NCBI GenBank assembly: GCA_026993705.1
Contig: JALWSJ010000058.1
Span: 308-8,470, forward strand
DNA from: Flavobacteriales bacterium
Lineage (GTDB): Bacteria; Bacteroidota; Bacteroidia; Flavobacteriales_D; Parvicellaceae
DNA: 8,163 bases
Direction: 5' to 3'
The stretch's first letter is position 1; each line of letters begins with the position of its first letter. The position numbers and the translations under genes were made by a program. The notes below the pieces were generated by a model, which made no database searches, was not told where the DNA came from, and saw nothing but the letters and a program-made list of their open reading frames with translations. Below, in pieces: positions 1 through 6,194 of the stretch.

Positions 1-269
1 TTACTTTTGATTCAGAGGTATTTTCGATAGCTCAAGAACGTTGGTTGGAGGTAAGTTCGGTTTCAAATTTTGAAACATTTCAGGCCAACAGATTAAAATT
101 ACGTTACAGAGGAAAAGGAAATAAACCTCAATTAGCACATACTTTAAATGGTAGTGCTTTAGCGTTGCCTAGAATAGTTGCGGCGTTATTAGAAAATAAT
201 CAAACCAAGGACGGTATAAAAATACCGAAAGCTTTGGTAGAATATACCGGATTTAGTATCATAAAATAA
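1..269 (+). CDS. serS: Seryl-tRNA synthetase, C-terminal end (partial)
   Basis: This is the last 88 codons of seryl-tRNA synthetase, the class II enzyme that charges tRNA-Ser with serine in the cytoplasm. The reading frame is open to the left edge (first full codon at base 3), so the 5' part lies outside the window. The stretch EVSSVSNFETFQANRLKLRY followed by KPQLAHTLNGSALALPRIVAALLE matches the class II motif 3 region of SerRS. In that family, the NFE(D)FQARR and HTLNGSxLAxxR segments contact ATP and the active-site core. The end, with IPKAL and EYTGF, resembles the usual SerRS C-terminus, so the gene is intact at its 3' end. The PhnA-family gene starts 9 bases after the stop and may be cotranscribed. 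Identification is by recalled family motifs and is firm. Confidence 0.93.
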   Translation, partial: TFDSEVFSIAQERWLEVSSVSNFETFQANRLKLRYRGKGNKPQLAHTLNGSALALPRIVAALLENNQTKDGIKIPKALVEYTGFSIIK

Positions 270-278
270 CAATACAGT

Positions 279-857
279 ATGAGTTTAGAGAAAAAATTAC
301 AAGAGAGAAGCGGTGGAAAATGTGAAATTTGCGGAAGTGAAAACGATTTACAAGTTTATGCGGTAGAACCACAAAAAAACGGAAATGAAGAAGATCACGT
401 TTTATTGTGTTCAACGTGTGTCGAACAAATCGGAAACCCTGATAAAGTGGATGTAAACCATTGGCGTTGCTTAAACGATAGTATGTGGAGTGAAGTAGAT
501 GCGGTGAAAGTTTTATCTTGGAGAATGTTACAACGTTTAAAGGCAGAGGGGTGGCCGCAAGATTTGTTGGATATGATGTATATGGAAGACGATGTCTTAG
601 AATGGGCAAAAGCTACAGGAGAAGATGTACCAGAGGAAGATAAAGTAATTCATAAAGACGTAAACGGTGTAGTATTAAATACTGGAGATTCAGTTGTCTT
701 GATTAAAGATTTGAAAGTGAAAGGTGGAGGATTTACTGCCAAAAGAGGAACAGCAGTAAGAAGAATTTCACTTGATCCCGATAATGAAAAATACATTGAA
801 GGAAAAGTTGATGGTCAACATATTGTAATTATTACGGATTATGTAAAAAAGATGTAA
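279..857 (+). CDS. phnA: PhnA-family zinc-ribbon protein (YjdM-like)
   Basis: A 192-residue cytoplasmic protein of the PhnA (YjdM) family. The N-terminus has a zinc ribbon with CEIC at residues 15-18 and CSTC at 44-47. A helical linker rich in Trp and acidic residues follows (about 61-120). The C-terminal PhnA domain spans about 123-192, with the hallmarks DVNGVVLNTGDSVVLIKDLK, then KRGTAVRRISL and a closing EGKVDGQHIVI. E. coli YjdM is shorter, about 111 residues; this is the longer form with a helical insert. Despite the name, the family is not an established phosphonate enzyme: the name comes from a neighbour of the E. coli phn operon, and no phn genes are visible here. Its function is unknown. 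The gene sits just after serS and just before a strong terminator, so it is probably the last gene of that unit. Confidence 0.88.
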   Translation: MSLEKKLQERSGGKCEICGSENDLQVYAVEPQKNGNEEDHVLLCSTCVEQIGNPDKVDVNHWRCLNDSMWSEVDAVKVLSWRMLQRLKAEGWPQDLLDMMYMEDDVLEWAKATGEDVPEEDKVIHKDVNGVVLNTGDSVVLIKDLKVKGGGFTAKRGTAVRRISLDPDNEKYIEGKVDGQHIVIITDYVKKM

Positions 858-878
858 ACATTCTTCAAAGATATGTTA

Positions 879-912
879 AAAAAAATACCGGGAATTTTCT
901 CGGTATTTTTTT
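879..912 (+). terminator. Rho-independent terminator after the PhnA-family gene
   Basis: A perfect 12-bp inverted repeat has arms at 879-890 (an A-run then TACCG) and 901-912 (CGGTA then a T-run) around a 10-base spacer. The inner G/T and G-C pairs could extend the stem further. The A-run on the left and the T-run on the right make it a typical intrinsic terminator that could work in both directions. It lies 21 bases after the PhnA-family stop codon and separates that unit from the fur operon. Confidence 0.85.
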
Positions 913-915
913 GTT

Positions 916-951
916 TTTGGAAGTTCAATAAAATGAAAAGAATTACATTTG
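916..951 (+). promoter_or_regulatory. Candidate Bacteroidota-type promoter for the fur operon
   Basis: TACATTTG at 944-951 fits the Bacteroidota -7 consensus TAnnTTTG. A TTTG at 916-919 could be the -33 element, but the 24-base spacing is slightly longer than the usual 17-23 or so. It is the only full -7 match in the 153-base gap, about 60 bases before the fur start. This is inferred from consensus only. Confidence 0.35.
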
Positions 952-1010
952 TTTTCCAGCTATAAATAAATTCATTATGGGATTTGGCTATAAGCGTAAA
1001 AAACTAACCT

Positions 1011-1472
1011 ATGGGGTACAATACTGAAATCGTAGCCGAAACAGAAATACAAAAAAAGGTAAAAGATATTCTGGAAGATTATCTAAAAGAAAAGATGCAC
1101 CGAAGAACACCAGAACGGTTTGCTATCTTAAATGAAATTTACAGCTATGAAGGTCATTTTGATATAGATACGCTGTATATGAATATGCAAGAAAAGTATC
1201 GAGTTAGCAGAGCGACATTATACAATACAATGGAGTTACTTCTAGACTGTAATTTGGTACGAAAACATCAATTCGGGAAGAATATTTCGTTATACGAAAA
1301 AGCTTATGAATCACGTCAGCACGACCATATCATAATAGAAGATACCAACGAGGTTATTGAGTTTTGCGACCCCAGAATACAAAATATAAAATCGACACTT
1401 GAGGAAGTTTTTGATATAGACATTAACAGACATTCTCTCTATTTTTACGGAACACGAAAAAATAAAAAATGA
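1011..1472 (+). CDS. fur: Fur-family metal-responsive transcriptional regulator
   Basis: A 153-residue Fur-family repressor: an N-terminal winged helix (about 17-85) with recognition helix VSRATLYNTMELL (65-77), and a C-terminal metal-binding and dimer domain (about 90-150). Likely metal ligands are conserved, judged against E. coli Fur: H49, E96, the HDH at 104-106, E117, and H141 in HSLYFYG. The two CxxC pairs that hold structural zinc in E. coli-type Fur are missing. The site of the first pair reads IIIEDTNEV, and only two lone cysteines (C80, C119) exist. The pattern FCDPRIQ followed by HSLYFYG is, from memory, typical of Fur proteins in this bacterial class. The ATG at 1011 gives a normal length with a short N-terminal extension. 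The stop overlaps the STAS gene start (ATGA), so translation is coupled. Iron is the likely metal, but zinc, manganese or peroxide sensing cannot be excluded. Confidence 0.9.
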   Translation: MGYNTEIVAETEIQKKVKDILEDYLKEKMHRRTPERFAILNEIYSYEGHFDIDTLYMNMQEKYRVSRATLYNTMELLLDCNLVRKHQFGKNISLYEKAYESRQHDHIIIEDTNEVIEFCDPRIQNIKSTLEEVFDIDINRHSLYFYGTRKNKK

Positions 1473-1822
1473 AAAAGTTTGACTTTACAATAACAGAAAA
1501 AAACAATCATTGGGTTGTAGATCTAAAAGGACGAATGATGGATACCGAATCCATAAAAGAGTTGATTACCGAAGTAGAAGAAGCGTTAAAAAAGCACAAC
1601 AAAATTATTCTTAATTTAGAACAATTGGAATACCTAAACAGTAGCGGATTAAATACTTTAATTAGTATTCTTACAAAATCAAGAGTAATAGGAGGGGAAA
1701 CTATCATAACCAATGTACCGGAAACTGTGAATAAACTCTTTATTATATCCAAATTAAATACCGTCTTTGAAATACGAAATTCGGTAGAAGAAGCAGAAAA
1801 AGAACTTATAACAATAGCATAA
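1469..1822 (+). CDS. STAS-domain protein, anti-sigma-factor-antagonist-like
   Basis: A 117-residue single-domain STAS protein of the SpoIIAA/RsbV type. The beta strands at the N-terminus (FTITEKNNHWVVDLKGRM) and the central strand ILNLEQLEYLNSSGLNTL place the usual phosphorylated serine at S58, or S59. The residue just before is N57 where classical members have Asp (DSSGL). In the family, an anti-sigma kinase phosphorylates the serine and the unphosphorylated form binds the kinase. No kinase, phosphatase or sigma factor lies in the window, so its partner is unknown. Its start overlaps the fur stop by 4 bases, and purA starts 15 bases after its stop, so the three genes are very probably one transcript. 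STAS domains also occur in lipid-transport and other regulatory systems, so the partner-switch role is an inference. Confidence 0.85.
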   Translation: MKKFDFTITEKNNHWVVDLKGRMMDTESIKELITEVEEALKKHNKIILNLEQLEYLNSSGLNTLISILTKSRVIGGETIITNVPETVNKLFIISKLNTVFEIRNSVEEAEKELITIA

Positions 1823-1837
1823 AAATATATAATTAAA

Positions 1838-3106
1838 ATGGCAATGGACGTTTTATTAGGTCTTCAGTGGGGAGACGAAGGAAAAGGGAAAATCGTAGAT
1901 GTGCTAACACCTCAATACGATATTATTGCTCGTTTTCAAGGAGGTCCAAATGCAGGACACACGCTTGAATTCGAAGGGATTAAACACGTTCTTCATACCA
2001 TTCCTTCCGGGATTTTTCACAAAGGAGTAAAAAATGTAGTCGGAAACGGAGTCGTTATCGATCCGGTTATACTAAAAGAAGAAATCGATAAACTATTGGA
2101 AATGGACGTTGATGTCAATGAGCAAATGCTTGTTTCTAAAAAAGCTCATTTGATTTTACCAACACACAAATTATTAGATAAAGCATCCGAAATTGCCAAA
2201 GGAAAAAACAAAATCGGTTCTACTCTTAAAGGTATCGGGCCTACTTATATGGATAAAACAGGTAGGAACGGTTTAAGAGTTGGCGATGTTTTAGAAGATA
2301 ATTTTTCCGAAAAATACGCTCAATTAGTAGAAAAACACCTAAACATTTTAAAGCATCATGATTTAGAATACGATTTAAAAGCCTTGGAAAAACCATTTTT
2401 TGAAGGAATAGAAACCTTAAAGAAATTGACCATAATAGATAGTGAACATTACCTGAATAACGCACTAAAGTCGGGCAAAAACATCTTGGCAGAAGGAGCA
2501 CAAGGAACCATGTTAGATATTGATTTTGGAACGTATCCTTTTGTTACTTCATCCAATACAACTACCGCAGGAACAAGCACAGGTTTGGGAATTGCACCGA
2601 ATAAAATCGAAAAAATTGTTGGAATTTTCAAAGCCTATTGCACAAGAGTAGGTAGCGGACCCTTCCCAACAGAAGAAGACAATGAAACGGGAGAAAAAAT
2701 AAGACAATTAGGACACGAATTTGGAGCAACCACAGGAAGAGAAAGAAGATGCGGATGGATAGATTTACCTCAATTAAAGTATGCAATAATGATAAATGGT
2801 GTAACCGAATTAGCAATGATGAAAGCCGATGTATTAGACACTTTCGACACCATAAAAGTGTGCACACATTACATGTATAAAGGCGAAAAAATTGATTATT
2901 TTCCTTACTCTGTAAACGAAGGAGAAGTAGAACCCGTTTATAAAGAAATCAAAGGTTGGAAAACCGATTTAACCAAAATAAACGACCAAAAAGATTTACC
3001 TCAGGAACTATTGGATTATGTAGCCTATCTTGAAAAAGAATTAGAAACACCAATTTCCATCGTTTCTGTAGGTCCTGACAGAAAGCAAACCATAGATATG
3101 AAATAA
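1838..3106 (+). CDS. purA: Adenylosuccinate synthetase
   Basis: A full-length 422-residue PurA, which uses GTP to join IMP and aspartate into adenylosuccinate, the first committed step from IMP to AMP. Motifs in order: the P-loop-like GDEGKGK (12-18) with catalytic D13, GGPNAGHT (35-42) with catalytic H41, GIGPTY (132-137), GAQGTMLD (220-227), VTSSN (236-240), the GTP/Asp loop TTGRERRCGW (298-307), the guanine-recognition KADVLD (329-334), and SVGPDR (410-415). All expected catalytic residues are present. ATG 1838 puts the GDEGKGK motif at the normal place; an in-frame ATG two codons on would also fit. It lies downstream of fur and the STAS gene and 3 bases ahead of the DUF2400 gene. Confidence 0.98.
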   Translation: MAMDVLLGLQWGDEGKGKIVDVLTPQYDIIARFQGGPNAGHTLEFEGIKHVLHTIPSGIFHKGVKNVVGNGVVIDPVILKEEIDKLLEMDVDVNEQMLVSKKAHLILPTHKLLDKASEIAKGKNKIGSTLKGIGPTYMDKTGRNGLRVGDVLEDNFSEKYAQLVEKHLNILKHHDLEYDLKALEKPFFEGIETLKKLTIIDSEHYLNNALKSGKNILAEGAQGTMLDIDFGTYPFVTSSNTTTAGTSTGLGIAPNKIEKIVGIFKAYCTRVGSGPFPTEEDNETGEKIRQLGHEFGATTGRERRCGWIDLPQLKYAIMINGVTELAMMKADVLDTFDTIKVCTHYMYKGEKIDYFPYSVNEGEVEPVYKEIKGWKTDLTKINDQKDLPQELLDYVAYLEKELETPISIVSVGPDRKQTIDMK

Positions 3107-3109
3107 ATT

Positions 3110-3892
3110 ATGCTTTCTCAACAGGAGTTAAAAGAGTTTTTGGACGAAAAAGCTGATTTTTATAATAGACCGGAATTTATAACAAATGATCCGATTCAAA
3201 TTCCGCATCGTTTTACAAAAAAGGAAGATATAGAAATCAGCGGTTTCATTACTGCCACAATAGCTTGGGGAAAGCGGGAAATGATTATCCGAAATGCCGA
3301 AAAAATAATATTGGCAATGGATAAACAACCTCATGAATATGTGATTAACTACGACAAAAATAAAGATTTCAAATACATAAAAGATATTAAACACAGAACG
3401 TTTAATGCTGATGATTTGGATTTTTTTATTCGAACCTTGCAAAATCTATACAGGAATGATAAAAATTTGGAAAACGTTTTTCTAAAAGGAATTACAAGTG
3501 AATCAACCCATGTGAAAGAGGCAATTATACAATTTAGAAAAGCCTTTTTCAGTATCAATTCTGACCCGAAGTTAAGAACATTCAAACACGTATCTAATCC
3601 ACAAAAAGGTTCGGCTTCCAAACGAATAAATATGTTCTTGCGTTGGATGGTACGCCAAGACAACAAAGGCGTAGATTTCGGTATATGGAATAAGATTTCT
3701 CCCGCTATTTTATCCTGTCCTCTCGATGTCCATTCAGGAAATATCGCCCGAAAATTAGGACTACTGCACCGAAAACAAAACGACTGGAAAGCCCTAGAAG
3801 AATTGGACAAAAACCTTAGAAAATTAGACGCAAACGACCCCGTAAAATATGATTTTGCCTTATTCGGAATAGGAGTAAATAAAGATTTTTAG
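3110..3892 (+). CDS. TIGR02757 (DUF2400) family protein
   Basis: A 260-residue cytoplasmic protein matching, from memory, the TIGR02757/DUF2400 family. Signature stretches: DPIQIPHRF (27-35), FITATIAWGKR (46-56), KGSASKRINMFLRWMVR (166-182), PLDVHSGNIARKLGL (204-218) and DPVKYDFALFGIG (243-255). The function is not established. The helix-rich layout with a conserved lysine-rich segment, a PLD and a late Asp resembles helix-hairpin-helix DNA glycosylases, but this is only an inference. No signal peptide or membrane segment is seen. The length and C-terminus look complete. The TAG stop at 3890-3892 coincides with the first bases of the structured repeat that follows. The start is 3 bases after the purA stop, so it is most likely the last gene of the fur-STAS-purA transcript. 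Confidence 0.85.
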   Translation: MLSQQELKEFLDEKADFYNRPEFITNDPIQIPHRFTKKEDIEISGFITATIAWGKREMIIRNAEKIILAMDKQPHEYVINYDKNKDFKYIKDIKHRTFNADDLDFFIRTLQNLYRNDKNLENVFLKGITSESTHVKEAIIQFRKAFFSINSDPKLRTFKHVSNPQKGSASKRINMFLRWMVRQDNKGVDFGIWNKISPAILSCPLDVHSGNIARKLGLLHRKQNDWKALEELDKNLRKLDANDPVKYDFALFGIGVNKDF

Positions 3893-3899
3893 GGCGTTC

Positions 3900-3957
3900 C
3901 CCCATTTTGCAAAAACAATATCCCGCTATCGCTAAACGTTGTTTTCACAAAATGGGG
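3900..3957. other. Hairpin 1 of the repeat element
   Basis: Perfect 10-bp arms CCCCATTTTG (3900-3909) and CAAAATGGGG (3948-3957) continue, after a 2x2 mismatch, into AAAACAA (3912-3918) paired with TTGTTTT (3939-3945). The loop holds CCCGCTATCGCT. It is followed by TCGGG rather than a T-run, so it is not a classical terminator. Confidence 0.8.
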
Positions 3958-3977
3958 TCGGGCTATCACTACTCGCT

Positions 3978-4010
3978 TTTTTTGCTTGCAAACAGCAAGC
4001 AAGCAAAAAA
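3978..4010. other. Hairpin 2 of the repeat element
   Basis: Perfect 12-bp arms TTTTTTGCTTGC (3978-3989) and GCAAGCAAAAAA (3999-4010) enclose a 9-base loop. GCAAGC occurs twice in overlap on the right side (3995-4000 and 3999-4004), so two pairing registers are possible. The flanking CTC (3972-3974) and GAG (4011-4013) can add outer pairs across a bulge. Confidence 0.8.
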
Positions 4011-4172
4011 GAGCTCAAACACGCCGTTCTATCCCTAACGCAGTTGAGATAAGTGCAGAGAAAATGGAATTTAGTTTCTTGAAACCAGAAATAAAAATAG
4101 ATTTTAACAAAACAACCTAATGAATGTTAACAAGTAATAAAAGTAAATAGAAAACGATACCGTATATTCTGT

Positions 4173-4180
4173 TATTTTTG
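4173..4180 (+). promoter_or_regulatory. Candidate -7 promoter element upstream of ferritin
   Basis: TATTTTTG fits the Bacteroidota -7 consensus TAnnTTTG and lies 44 bases before the ferritin ATG. I see no TTG at the -33 distance, so support is weak. The gap 4042-4224 is otherwise AT-rich and shows no gene. It contains a GTTAAC palindrome at 4126-4131 but no recognisable classical Fur box. Confidence 0.3.
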
Positions 4181-4224
4181 AGGTTTGCAACGATTACAAA
4201 TTATTACTTAATAAGGATAACAAT

Positions 4225-4737
4225 ATGTTAAAAGATAAAATTCAAACCGCACTCAATAAACAAATAGAGCTGGAAGCCTCGTCTTCACATTTTTATTTAG
4301 CTATGGCTTCATGGTCAGAAACAATCGGGTTGACCGGAACTTCGGAGTTTTTATATAAGCACAGTGATGAAGAAAGAATGCACATGCTAAAACTAATACG
4401 TTTTGTTAACGAACGAGGAGGGCAAGCCGCAATACCGGCATTGATAAAGCCACCAACAGAATTTAAAAGTTTATCCAATATCTTTGAGTTATTGTTAGAG
4501 CACGAATTAAATGTAACCGAAAGCATCAACAATATCGTCGATTTATGTCTCGCAGAAAAAGATTATACCACCTATAACTTTATGCAATGGTATGTATCGG
4601 AACAAATGGAAGAGGAAGCTTTGGCACGTACTATTTTAGATAAATTAGGCCTAATCGGAGAAGATAAAGGAGGCTTGTATATGTTTGACCGGGATTTACA
4701 AACTATGGCACAAGATTTGGCAATAGACGGAAAATAA
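4225..4737 (+). CDS. ftnA: Ferritin (non-haem bacterial ferritin, FtnA-like)
   Basis: A 170-residue ferritin, the usual length, which forms a 24-subunit cytoplasmic shell that oxidises and stores iron. The ferroxidase ligands line up with E. coli FtnA: E17, E50, H53, E94, Q127 and E130, with Y24 close by. The conserved NFMQWYVSEQMEEE block covers 118-131, and the C-terminal GLYMFDRDL segment is also typical. There is no haem-ligand methionine pattern that would suggest bacterioferritin. The ATG at 4225 gives the standard MLKDKIQTALNKQIELE start. It has its own upstream gap of about 180 bases after the repeat, so it probably has its own promoter. Fur, a likely regulator of iron storage genes, is encoded about 3 kb upstream. 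The lysine-rich gene follows within about 35 bases. Confidence 0.96.
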   Translation: MLKDKIQTALNKQIELEASSSHFYLAMASWSETIGLTGTSEFLYKHSDEERMHMLKLIRFVNERGGQAAIPALIKPPTEFKSLSNIFELLLEHELNVTESINNIVDLCLAEKDYTTYNFMQWYVSEQMEEEALARTILDKLGLIGEDKGGLYMFDRDLQTMAQDLAIDGK

Positions 4738-4769
4738 TTATTACGATTATCAAACAGTTACTTATTATA

Positions 4770-5108
4770 TTGTTCTTACTCATTACCGGAGGTATGCTTA
4801 ATGAAAGTTATGCTCAATACCGTGACCCTTCCGGGAAGAAAAAGAAAAAACATAAAAGACATAAAAAACCACTTTTTAAAAGAGGAAACCGAACTTTAAA
4901 ACCAGGGGATAATCCTTTTGCAGGAAAACCTCAAAAGAAACGAAAGACGGACTTTAATGATAGCCCTTTTGCCACGAAAAAGAAGCAAAAAAATCATAAT
5001 AAGCGAAAAAAACGTAAAAAACACCAAGGAGAAGGAGAACAAAAAAGTCGATATTCAAACAAACGACCTAAAAAGAAGTTGGGTAAAAAGGAAAAAGCAC
5101 GTTATTAG
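4770..5108 (+). CDS. Small lysine-rich, probably exported protein
   Basis: No known family is recognised. From the TTG at 4770 the product is 112 residues. A hydrophobic stretch then ESYAQ look like the end of a signal peptide with a signal-peptidase-I site (S-Y-A before Q). The mature part is extremely basic: about 31 Lys and 10 Arg in some 96 residues against about 7 acidic residues, with Lys-rich runs such as KKKKKHKRHKK. It contains two related short units, GDNPFAGK and NDSPFATK, about 20 residues apart. The TTG start is probably not the real one: the in-frame codons before it (from 4746) encode a Lys and more hydrophobic residues that complete a signal peptide, yet no ATG, GTG or TTG exists there back to the stop at 4686-4688. 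An ATT start at 4746 is the neatest option. It lies between ferritin and gmd, 12 bases before the latter. A role in binding nucleic acid or acidic polysaccharide is only speculation. Confidence 0.65.
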   Translation: MFLLITGGMLNESYAQYRDPSGKKKKKHKRHKKPLFKRGNRTLKPGDNPFAGKPQKKRKTDFNDSPFATKKKQKNHNKRKKRKKHQGEGEQKSRYSNKRPKKKLGKKEKARY

Positions 5109-5120
5109 ATTTAGAATACA

Positions 5121-6185
5121 ATGAAAAAAGCATTAATTACAGGCGTAACCGGACAAGATGGAGCATATTTAGCTGAGTTTCTAATCAATAAAGGTTATGA
5201 GGTTCACGGAATTAAACGAAGAGCATCTTTATTTAACACAGATAGAGTTGACCATTTGTATAAAGATTTGCATGAAAATGATGTTCGCTTTATACTACAT
5301 TATGGAGATTTAACGGATTCAACGAATTTAATTCGGATTATACAAGAAGTACAACCCGATGAAATTTATAATCTCGCTGCTCAATCTCACGTACAAGTTT
5401 CTTTTGATGTACCGGAATACACTGCTGATGCAGATGCCTTGGGTACGTTGCGTTTGTTAGAGGCAATAAGAATATTAGGATTAACAGAGAAAACTAAATT
5501 TTATCAAGCTTCCACTTCAGAATTGTATGGAAAAGTGCAAGAAGTTCCCCAATCTGAAACTACACCTTTTTATCCGAGAAGTCCTTATGCTGTGGCTAAA
5601 TTGTATGGCTTTTGGATAGTGAAAAATTACAGAGAAGCCTACAATATGTTTGCTTGTAACGGAATATTGTTTAACCACGAAAGCCCTATCAGGGGAGAAA
5701 CTTTTGTTACTCGAAAAATAACAAGAGCAGTAGCCAAAATATCTTTAGGTTTACAAAAAAGATTGTTTTTGGGGAATTTAGATGCACAAAGAGATTGGGG
5801 ACATGCTAAAGACTATATCGAAGGAATGTGGTTAATGTTACAACAAGATACCCCTGATGATTATGTATTGGCAACAGGAAAAACTTATACGGTTCGCCAT
5901 TTTGTGAATTTAGCTTTTAACCGTGTTGGGATAGAATTAATTTGGGAAGGAACAGGAGTAGATGAAAAGGGTAAAAACAAAGAAACAGGAGAAATACTGG
6001 TTGAAGTTGACCCTAAATATTTTCGTCCGACTGAAGTTGATTTATTAATAGGAGACCCGAGCAAAGCAAAAGAAAAATTAGGTTGGAAACATAAATACGA
6101 TTTACCTGAATTGGTTAATGAAATGGTAGATGCAGATTTGAAAGGTTTTCAAAAAGATTTATTCTTTAAACAACAAAACTTATAA
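5121..6185 (+). CDS. gmd: GDP-mannose 4,6-dehydratase
   Basis: A full-length 354-residue GMD, a cytoplasmic NADP-dependent extended short-chain dehydrogenase. It converts GDP-mannose to GDP-4-keto-6-deoxy-mannose, the precursor of GDP-fucose, GDP-rhamnose and GDP-perosamine used in surface polysaccharides and glycoproteins. Visible motifs: the Rossmann GVTGQDG (8-14), the catalytic set T132, E134, Y156 and K160 (in STSELYG and SPYAVAK) identical in position to E. coli GMD, the substrate loop NHESPIRGETFVTRKI (185-200), and RDWGHAKDY (224-232). The usual partner, GDP-fucose synthase (fcl/wcaG), is not in the window; the next gene is an unrelated membrane protein. The ATG at 5121 gives the family start MKKALITG. 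Confidence 0.97.
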   Translation: MKKALITGVTGQDGAYLAEFLINKGYEVHGIKRRASLFNTDRVDHLYKDLHENDVRFILHYGDLTDSTNLIRIIQEVQPDEIYNLAAQSHVQVSFDVPEYTADADALGTLRLLEAIRILGLTEKTKFYQASTSELYGKVQEVPQSETTPFYPRSPYAVAKLYGFWIVKNYREAYNMFACNGILFNHESPIRGETFVTRKITRAVAKISLGLQKRLFLGNLDAQRDWGHAKDYIEGMWLMLQQDTPDDYVLATGKTYTVRHFVNLAFNRVGIELIWEGTGVDEKGKNKETGEILVEVDPKYFRPTEVDLLIGDPSKAKEKLGWKHKYDLPELVNEMVDADLKGFQKDLFFKQQNL

Positions 6186-6194
6186 ACTGAATTT

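Larger units (their letters stand above)
3891..4041. repeat. REP-like structured intergenic repeat element
   Basis: A roughly 150-base block, richer in G and C than its surroundings, runs from AGGGCGTTCCCCC at 3891 to ATCCCTAACGC ending at 4041. It contains two strong hairpins (arms 3900-3909/3948-3957 and 3978-3989/3999-4010) joined by GGGGTCGGGCTATC (3954-3967). Its ends are complementary: GCGTT at 3894-3898 pairs with AACGC at 4037-4041. The GGGCGTT...GGGTCGGGCTATC...ATCCCTAACGC layout matches, from memory, a dispersed intergenic repeat found many times in flavobacterial genomes. There is no other copy in this window, so repeat status rests on recall. No ORF of note lies inside it. It could act as a folded RNA 3' end for the fur-purA transcript, although neither hairpin has a clean trailing T-run. 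Confidence 0.6.

Noticed and set aside
212..227. Small inverted repeat CGGTAT-AAAA-ATACCG inside the serS 3' end
   Set aside because: Only 6 bp, lies within a conserved coding region, has no T-run, and a far stronger terminator follows the next gene.
279..857. Phosphonate degradation role for the PhnA-family gene
   Set aside because: The family name is historical; no phn genes or phosphonate enzymes lie nearby, and the domain is only a zinc ribbon plus the PhnA C-terminal domain.
3349..3810. A 153-codon open frame antisense to the DUF2400 gene
   Set aside because: It lies entirely opposite a conserved coding region, has unusual composition for a protein, and resembles no family.
3984..4004. 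GCAAGC repeats as a CRISPR or tandem repeat array
   Set aside because: The units are 4-6 bases, part of one hairpin, with no spacers.
4042..4224. A Fur box controlling ferritin
   Set aside because: No sequence close to the classical GATAATGATTATC-type box is visible; GTTAAC and ATTA motifs are expected by chance in such AT-rich DNA.
4918..5124. An overlapping open frame inside the lysine-rich gene
   Set aside because: AAA/AAG-rich sequence reads as basic residues in more than one frame. This frame starts with TTG and has no signal peptide or recognisable family, so it is a shadow.
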